NCBI RefSeq assembly: GCF_900232945.1
Contig: NZ_OCTU01000002.1
Span: 124,001 to 188,000 of the forward strand
Length of the DNA: 64,000 nt
DNA from: Urinicoccus timonensis
GTDB taxonomy: Bacteria > Bacillota > Clostridia > Tissierellales > Peptoniphilaceae
Direction of reading: 5' to 3'
Every line of letters begins with the position of its first letter. Position 1 is the stretch's first letter. Both the position numbers and the translations under genes were made by a program. Shown here one piece after another: positions 58,681-64,000 of the stretch. The notes under the pieces were generated by a model. That model was not told where the DNA came from, made no database searches, and saw nothing but the letters and a program-made list of their open reading frames with translations.

Positions 58681-59928
58681 ATGAAAGAATTATATAAAGA
58701 GCTAAAAGCCTATGGCAAGATCAGGGTGGGCATCGTGGGATGCGGCCTAATGGGAAGCCATCTTTTGGCCCAACTCAACAAGCTTGACCATTTCATCCCT
58801 GTAGCCATTGCAAGTCGGAGGATTGAATCCATCCAAAAGGCTTGCCAGGAGGCGGGGATTGACCAAGCCGGAATCAAAATCTGCCATGACCTGGAAGAAG
58901 CAAAAAAATACATAGCCCATGGCTATCTCGTTGCCACCACAGACAACCAACTCCTAACTGACCTGGACCTGGATTGCCTGGTCGATGCAACGGGCAACAC
59001 TGTAGCTGGGGCTGAAATTAGCCTGGCTGCCTTGAAAAAGGGCATCCACCTGGTGTCTTTAAATGTGGAAATGGATGTCTTAATTGGCCCTTATTTAAGG
59101 AAGATTGCCCGAGAAAACAGGGTGGTCTACACCGGGACCTATGGTGATGAACCGGGATCTATTCAGGAGCTCTACGAGTTTTGTAGCTTTGTAGGCCTGG
59201 AAGTCATTGCCCTGGGTAAGGGGAAAAACAACCCCCTGAACCGTCATGTGACCCAGGAAGAAGTAAGGGAAGAAGCCTTGGAAAAAGGCCTGTCTCCCCG
59301 GATGTTGACGTCCTTTGTAGATGGGACCAACACCATGATTGAACTCAACTGTGTCTGTAATGCAACGGGATTTTTACCCGATATAGATGGCTGTCACGGT
59401 CTCAAGGCCAATCCGGAAAACCTGGTGGACTTTTTTGGACCGGATAAAAAAATCAAAAAAACCGGCGTTGTGGACTTTGTCCATGGCATGGCTCCAGGAG
59501 TTTTTGCCATTGTCAAGGGCCAAGATGCCATGATGGACAAGGAACTCCAGTTTTTAAAGATGGGCAAGGGACCCTATTATACTATCTTCAGGCCCTACCA
59601 CTTAACCAGTATTGAAACCCCCATCTCCATTGCCAAGGCTGTTATAAGACAGGAGGAAAGTCTCCTATCTACAGACCTTGTGGCTCAAACCGTAGCCCTG
59701 GCCAAAAGGGACTTAGACCCCGGCCAAAGCCTGGGTGGAATTGGGTCCAACCAGGTCTATGGACTTTTAACTTCAGCCAGCCGGGCCCAGGAGGAAAACC
59801 TGGTTCCCATAGGTCTTTTAACAGAAAAGGCCCATCTCAAGGACAAGGTCTCTAAAGACCAGCCCTTGACCTTTGACCAAGTAGAGCTTGAGGACACCTT
59901 GCTCTACAGGATCCACCAAGAAATGTAA
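58681..59928 (+). CDS. NAD(P)-dependent oxidoreductase, homoserine-dehydrogenase-like with SAF domain
   Basis: A 415-residue protein. A Rossmann N-terminus (VGIVGCGLMGSHLLAQL) is followed by LVDATGNTVAGAEISLAALKKGIHLVSLNVEMD. A middle domain with DGTNTMIELNCVCNATGFLPD, and a C-terminal SAF-like segment (HLKDKVSKDQPLTFDQVELEDTLLYRIHQEM), match predicted homoserine-dehydrogenase-like proteins of COG4091. Related enzymes reduce or oxidise small substrates in specialised pathways, and the true substrate is open. AAGGAGG precedes the ATG. Divergent from cysK. Confidence 0.8.
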   Translation: MKELYKELKAYGKIRVGIVGCGLMGSHLLAQLNKLDHFIPVAIASRRIESIQKACQEAGIDQAGIKICHDLEEAKKYIAHGYLVATTDNQLLTDLDLDCLVDATGNTVAGAEISLAALKKGIHLVSLNVEMDVLIGPYLRKIARENRVVYTGTYGDEPGSIQELYEFCSFVGLEVIALGKGKNNPLNRHVTQEEVREEALEKGLSPRMLTSFVDGTNTMIELNCVCNATGFLPDIDGCHGLKANPENLVDFFGPDKKIKKTGVVDFVHGMAPGVFAIVKGQDAMMDKELQFLKMGKGPYYTIFRPYHLTSIETPISIAKAVIRQEESLLSTDLVAQTVALAKRDLDPGQSLGGIGSNQVYGLLTSASRAQEENLVPIGLLTEKAHLKDKVSKDQPLTFDQVELEDTLLYRIHQEM

Positions 59929-59934
59929 TTGTCT

Positions 59935-59963
59935 TTGACAAAGAGAAAAAAATACATTAGAAT
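59935..59963 (+). promoter_or_regulatory. Promoter of the Rrf2 regulator gene
   Basis: Perfect -35 TTGACA (59935-59940) and -10 TAGAAT (59958-59963), 17 bp apart, 13 bases before the start codon. The predicted transcript start leaves almost no leader. Confidence 0.7.
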
Positions 59964-59975
59964 GAGAGGGTGACT

Positions 59976-60446
59976 ATGAGAATCACATTAGAAATTGACT
60001 ATGCCTTTCGGATTGTAGCCCACCTGGCTGAAAGACCAGGACAAGTTGTCGGGGCACCTGTGATAGCAGAAGAGGAATGTATTCCTGATCGCTTTACCCT
60101 GCGAATTCTTCGCAAACTAAACCTGGCGGGAATTACAGGAGCCAAGAGAGGGGCCAATGGAGGCTACTATCTAGCCAAGGATCGGGAAGAAGTAACCCTG
60201 TATGATATTATCCTAGCTGTGGATGGTCCCATTGAAATCAACCGTTGCCTAATGGAGGAAAATTCTTTCTGCTCCAGGCGGGAAAAGGGCCATGAAATCT
60301 GCGATTGCCCCTTCCATAACAAGCTTGGAGAAATTCAAGATGATGTGGTAGGAGCCTTTAAGGAACAAAAAATTGTAGATTTTTTAAGAACCGACAGGCC
60401 TAATAAAACAAATAACCTTGAAGAGAAGGCTGTAGACAAATCTTAA
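59976..60446 (+). CDS. Rrf2-family transcriptional regulator
   Basis: A 156-residue Rrf2/IscR/NsrR-type regulator: MRITLEIDYAFRIVAHLAE opening, winged helix with RILRKLNLAGITGAKRGANGGYYLAK. A Cys-rich loop (CLMEENSFCSRREKGHEICDCPFH) supplies up to four cysteines for an Fe-S cluster. GAGAGGG lies 5 bases before ATG 59976. Members sense iron-sulfur status, nitric oxide or cysteine; the neighbourhood of cysK-cysE is suggestive of sulfur but not decisive. The transcript may read into the ileS T-box. Confidence 0.9.
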   Translation: MRITLEIDYAFRIVAHLAERPGQVVGAPVIAEEECIPDRFTLRILRKLNLAGITGAKRGANGGYYLAKDREEVTLYDIILAVDGPIEINRCLMEENSFCSRREKGHEICDCPFHNKLGEIQDDVVGAFKEQKIVDFLRTDRPNKTNNLEEKAVDKS

Positions 60447-60628
60447 TCTAGAGAGTTGGGACTAGGTGGAAGCCCGATATTAAGATGTCTATGGGATCAG
60501 CTCTGAGTTTTGGCTAGGAAATGAGCCAACAGTTGTCCCCTGTTATAGGACCTAGAGTGCAGGAAACTGTAGTAGGGTGGTACCGCGGATATTTCGTCCC
60601 TAAGCGCAAGCTTAGGGGCTTTTTTTTA
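60447..60628 (+). ncRNA. T-box leader of ileS
   Basis: The T-box AGGGTGGTACCGCGG lies at 60574-60588. Stem I is closed by AGAGTTG pairing with CAGCTCT, and the triplet AUC (Ile) stands directly before that 3' strand (GGGATCAGCTC), matching the gene downstream. A terminator hairpin (CCCTAAGC / GCTTAGGG) with a T8 run follows. Uncharged tRNA-Ile should permit read-through. Confidence 0.95.
60597..60628 (+). terminator. T-box-controlled terminator of ileS
   Basis: CCCTAAGC and GCTTAGGG form an 8-bp stem with loop GCAA, followed by CTTTTTTTT. Confidence 0.9.
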
Positions 60629-60646
60629 TAGTAAAAAGGAGGAGAC

Positions 60647-63600
60647 ATGGAAAAATTTGCACCCTTAAGTAAAAAACCAGTTGTTGAAAGAGAGAAGGAA
60701 GTAGCGGATTATTGGGATAAAATTGACCTTTTAGACCGGTCTGTAGATAGTCGGGAGGGCTGTGAGCCCTTTATCTTTTATGAAGGCCCCCCAACAGCCA
60801 ATGGTCGCCCAGGGATCCACCACGTCATGGCCCGGACCCTCAAGGACCTAACCTGTCGCTACAAGACTATGCAGGGTTTTCAAGTCCGGAGAAAGGCCGG
60901 CTGGGACACCCATGGTTTACCGGTAGAAATTGAAGTAGAAAAGAAGTTGGGTCTCCACGACAAAAAAGACATTGAAACCTATGGCGTGGAAGCCTTTAAC
61001 AAAAAGTGCCGGGAGTCCGTCTTTGAATACGAGTCCCTTTGGCGGCAAATGACCAAGGAAATGGGCTACCTCATTGACCTGGACGACCCCTACATCACCC
61101 TGGACAATGACTATATCGAAACAGTCTGGTGGATCCTAAACAAGATGTATGAAGACGGCCTGGTCTATGAAGGCCACAAGATCCTGCCCTATTGCCCTCG
61201 CTGTGGAACTGGCCTGGCCTCCCACGAAGTGGCCCAAGGCTATGAGGAAATTTCCACCAAAACCGTGACAGTAAAATTCAAGAAATCCGATGAAGATGCC
61301 TACTTCCTGGCCTGGACCACAACTCCCTGGACCCTGCCTTCCAACGTGGCACTAACAGTCAACCCCCAAGTAACCTATGCCAAGGTCAAGGTAGAGGACA
61401 CGGTCTACTACCTGGCCAAGAACCTCATCTCCAATGTCTTTGGAGATGCCCAAGTAGAAATTTTAGAAGAATTCAAGGGCCAAGACATGGAATATTGGGA
61501 ATACGACCAATTGCTTCCCTTTATCAAACCCGACAAAAAGGCCTTTTTCATTACAGTAGCCGACTATGTAACCATTGAAGACGGAACCGGGATTGTTCAC
61601 TCTGCTCCAGCTTTTGGGGAAGATGACTACCAAACCGGCCGTCGCTACAACCTGCCCATGATCAAGCCTGTAGATGAGGAAGGAAAGTTCACGGACACCC
61701 CCTGGAAGGGGACCTTTGTCATTGATGCTGACCCAGATGTGCTCTACTATTTGAAAGAGCACGGCCTTATGTTCAAGTCCCAAAAGATGAAGCACAACTA
61801 CCCCCACTGCTGGCGCTGTCATACTCCCTTGATCTACTATGCTCACCCCTCCTGGTATGTGGAAGTAACCAAATTCAAGGACAAGCTGGTAGAAAACAAT
61901 AAAAAAGTCAACTGGTATCCAGACTTTGTGGGTGAAAAACGCTTTGGCAACTGGCTGGAAAACCTAAATGACTGGGCTATTTCCCGGTCCCGGTATTGGG
62001 GAACCCCATTGCCCATCTGGCGGTGTGAAGACTGTGGAGAAACCACTTCTGTAGGCTCTCGCCAAGAATTGGCAGACCGGGCCATTGAAGACATCGATCC
62101 ATCCATTGAACTCCACCGTCCCTATGTAGATGACGTCCACCTAAAATGTAAATGTGGTGGTCGCATGACCCGGGGAAGTGACGTTGTGGATGTTTGGTTC
62201 GATTCAGGAGCCATGCCCTTTGCCCAATGGCACTATCCCTTTGAGCACAAAGAAGACTTCTTCGAAAAGAAATTCCCAGCAGATTTCATCAATGAAGGAA
62301 TTGACCAAACCCGGGGTTGGTTCTACTCCCTTTTGGCCATCTCCACCTATATCACCGGAGAAAGCCCCTATAAAAATGTCCTGGTTAACGACCTGATCCT
62401 GGACAAGGACGGCAAGAAGATGAGTAAGAGCCGGGGCAATACCGTAGACCCCTTCAAGCTCTTTGACCAATACGGGGCCGATGTGGTCCGTTGGTATTTA
62501 ATGTATGTATCTCCCCCATGGTCTCCCACCAAGTTTGATGAAGATGGCCTGAGAGATACAGAGTCCAAGTTCTTCCGGGGATTGAAAAATATCTACCACT
62601 TCTTCAGTCTCTATGCCAACACTTCTGGCATACAAATGGAAGATTTAGGGCTGGAAGGAAAGGACCTGACAGAAATTGACCTTTGGCTCCTATCTAAATA
62701 CAACCACTTGGTAGCTGAAGTCGTAGAAAACATGGAAAAATTTGAACTCACCAAGGTCGTTCGGATGATCCAAGACTTTGTTGTGGAAGACTTCTCCAAC
62801 TGGTATATCCGAAGAAACCGTCGTCGTTTCTGGAAGTCCGATGCAGATGGGGACTTAAAAGCCGTCTTTGCCACCACCTATGCCGTACTTTTAGGTGTGG
62901 TAAAACTCTGTGCTCCCTTTATCCCCTTCCTGACAGAAGAACTCTACCAAGAACTCACTGGCAAGGAATCTGTCCACCTGGACCACTATCCCAAGGCAGA
63001 CCCCAGCTACTATCGTGATGACTTAGAAGAACAAATGGACCTGGTTCGTAACCTGGTAACCCTGGGCCGGGCCAGTCGTGAAAATGCCGGTATCAAGGTT
63101 CGTCAACCCCTATCTGAAGTCCTGGTAGACGGAAAATACAAGGACATCATTGGCGACCTAACTGACCTCATTGAAGAAGAACTAAACGTCAAGGAAGTTC
63201 ACTATGAACACGACCTTAGCCAATTTATGAACTATGAATTAAAACCCAACTTCCCAGTCGCTGGACCCAAGCTTGGGAAAAATATCCGGGCCTTCCAAAA
63301 CTACCTGGCAGAAGCCAAGGCCAAGGACCTGGTGGACCAATTAGACCAAGGGCCTGTAAGTGTGACCCTGGATGGCCAAGACTACTCCATTGAAAAAGAC
63401 GACATCCTGGTCCGGATCCACTCCAAGGAAGGCTTTGATGTCAGCATGGAAAACAACCTCTTTGTCATCTTGGACACAGAATTAAGTCCAGACCTGATCT
63501 TGGAAGGGGATATGCGGGAATTTGTCTCCAAGGTCCAACAAATGCGTAAGGCAAAAGACCTGGATGTTGCTGACCACATCCACCTGACCTATGACGGAGA

Positions 63601-63745
63601 CCCAGACATCTTAAAGGCCATTGACCACTACAAGGACTTTGTCAAAAAAGAAGTCCTGGCCGACAGCCTGACCCAAGACAAGTTGGATGGGGAAGCCATT
63701 TCTCTAAATGGCAAGGACACCTATATCCAAATTAAAAAGGCATAA
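60647..63745 (+). CDS. ileS: Isoleucyl-tRNA synthetase
   Basis: A 1,032-residue class I synthetase, the long (IleS2-like) form. It has GRPGIHHVMARTLKD (HIGH motif, with GIHHV), GWDTHGLPVE, and a CP1 editing domain with WTTTPWTLPSN. The zinc-like YCPRCGTGLA, NDWAISRSRYWGTPLPIW and KKMSKSRGN (KMSKS) follow, and a C-terminal anticodon-binding domain ends it. AAGGAGG lies before the ATG. Its transcript carries an Ile T-box, so supply of charged tRNA-Ile controls expression. The histidine phosphatase gene follows by 3 bases. Confidence 0.96.
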   Translation: MEKFAPLSKKPVVEREKEVADYWDKIDLLDRSVDSREGCEPFIFYEGPPTANGRPGIHHVMARTLKDLTCRYKTMQGFQVRRKAGWDTHGLPVEIEVEKKLGLHDKKDIETYGVEAFNKKCRESVFEYESLWRQMTKEMGYLIDLDDPYITLDNDYIETVWWILNKMYEDGLVYEGHKILPYCPRCGTGLASHEVAQGYEEISTKTVTVKFKKSDEDAYFLAWTTTPWTLPSNVALTVNPQVTYAKVKVEDTVYYLAKNLISNVFGDAQVEILEEFKGQDMEYWEYDQLLPFIKPDKKAFFITVADYVTIEDGTGIVHSAPAFGEDDYQTGRRYNLPMIKPVDEEGKFTDTPWKGTFVIDADPDVLYYLKEHGLMFKSQKMKHNYPHCWRCHTPLIYYAHPSWYVEVTKFKDKLVENNKKVNWYPDFVGEKRFGNWLENLNDWAISRSRYWGTPLPIWRCEDCGETTSVGSRQELADRAIEDIDPSIELHRPYVDDVHLKCKCGGRMTRGSDVVDVWFDSGAMPFAQWHYPFEHKEDFFEKKFPADFINEGIDQTRGWFYSLLAISTYITGESPYKNVLVNDLILDKDGKKMSKSRGNTVDPFKLFDQYGADVVRWYLMYVSPPWSPTKFDEDGLRDTESKFFRGLKNIYHFFSLYANTSGIQMEDLGLEGKDLTEIDLWLLSKYNHLVAEVVENMEKFELTKVVRMIQDFVVEDFSNWYIRRNRRRFWKSDADGDLKAVFATTYAVLLGVVKLCAPFIPFLTEELYQELTGKESVHLDHYPKADPSYYRDDLEEQMDLVRNLVTLGRASRENAGIKVRQPLSEVLVDGKYKDIIGDLTDLIEEELNVKEVHYEHDLSQFMNYELKPNFPVAGPKLGKNIRAFQNYLAEAKAKDLVDQLDQGPVSVTLDGQDYSIEKDDILVRIHSKEGFDVSMENNLFVILDTELSPDLILEGDMREFVSKVQQMRKAKDLDVADHIHLTYDGDPDILKAIDHYKDFVKKEVLADSLTQDKLDGEAISLNGKDTYIQIKKA

Positions 63746-63748
63746 AAT

Positions 63749-64000
63749 TTGAAGATCTATATCGTCCGCCACGGACAGACCCAATGGAATACCGAAAGTA
63801 GGATGCAGGGAGCCTTGGATTCCCCCTTGACCCAGGAGGGGATCCAGGCAGCCCATGCCCTAAAGGAAAAAATAAAAGACCTAGACCTAGATGCCATCTA
63901 CACCTCCCCCCAAGGCCGAGCCCTGACTACGGCTCAAATTTTAAGGGGAGACCGGGACCTGGACCTGGTCCAAGACTCGGACCTGAGAGAATTATCCGTT
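63749..64000 (+). CDS. Histidine phosphatase family protein (partial)
   Basis: Truncated by the right edge; 84 codons are visible from TTG 63749. The RHG motif (IYIVRHGQTQWN) with the phosphorylated histidine and SPQGRALTTAQIL are typical of the phosphoglycerate-mutase-like superfamily, such as GpmB or CobC-like phosphatases. The start has AAAAAGG upstream and overlaps no other gene. Substrate cannot be told from this part. Confidence 0.85.
   Translation, partial: MKIYIVRHGQTQWNTESRMQGALDSPLTQEGIQAAHALKEKIKDLDLDAIYTSPQGRALTTAQILRGDRDLDLVQDSDLRELSV

Overview
The window is a densely packed bacterial chromosome segment from a low-to-mid-GC Gram-positive anaerobe (Bacillota). Support comes from strong AGGAGG ribosome sites, TTG and GTG starts, T-box and TPP leaders, a class III anaerobic ribonucleotide reductase, a one-membrane envelope gene set (CsaB, TagA/WecG, DUF4330) and many lipoproteins. 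Codon use is G/C-rich at third positions, near 50% GC by eye. A Peptoniphilaceae/Tissierellia-type organism would fit, but this is inference. No phage, transposase or CRISPR array was seen.

Layout: 1-1650 (minus) is a TPP-riboswitch operon for thiamine-precursor uptake; 1653-2972 (minus) is lysC. 3198-7119 (plus) is a MacA/MacB-type export system, followed by tRNA-Lys(CUU). 7705-19561 (plus) is a purine operon purC-F-M-N-H-[D::L fusion]-B plus an ArsC/Spx-like gene, preceded by an unexplained leader of about 250 nt that holds a 59-codon ORF. 19700-22720 holds a small membrane protein, an autoregulated XRE/CPBP-protease/DUF3169 unit and a GerMN lipoprotein. 22863-27629 (plus) holds ftsH, two lipoproteins and cysteine desulfidase. 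27782-30810 is a strikingly AT-rich three-gene restriction-modification island. 30925-32320 (minus) is tyrS with a T-box. 32415-34583 (plus) holds an AcpS::NnrD fusion, a MazF toxin without an adjacent antitoxin, and a secreted protein.

34595-39925 (plus) is a surface-polymer operon (glycosyltransferase, DUF4330, unknown membrane protein, O-antigen-ligase-like protein, CsaB, TagA), running into transketolase. 42360-44980 (minus) is nrdD-nrdG under a promoter carrying an NrdR box. 45213-50535 holds a UvrD-like helicase, a nitroreductase-like protein, peptidase T and a BaiN/HI0933-type flavoprotein. 50571-56723 (minus) is a two-component system, an anchored secreted protein and a two-permease ABC transporter. 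56899-58304 (minus) is cysK-cysE behind a structured leader with a terminator. 58681-63745 holds a homoserine-dehydrogenase-like protein, an Rrf2 regulator and ileS behind an Ile T-box. A truncated histidine phosphatase ends the window.

The most notable observations are: the PurD-PurL fusion (1,637 aa); a 15-nt motif placed exactly 20 bp upstream of the -10 in both the histidine-kinase and the anchored-protein promoters, a likely site for the encoded response regulator; the unassigned cysK and purC leaders; the AcpS::NnrD fusion next to an orphan MazF; and the two-methyltransferase restriction island. Start codons were often moved downstream of the longest frame where a ribosome site or promoter demanded it.
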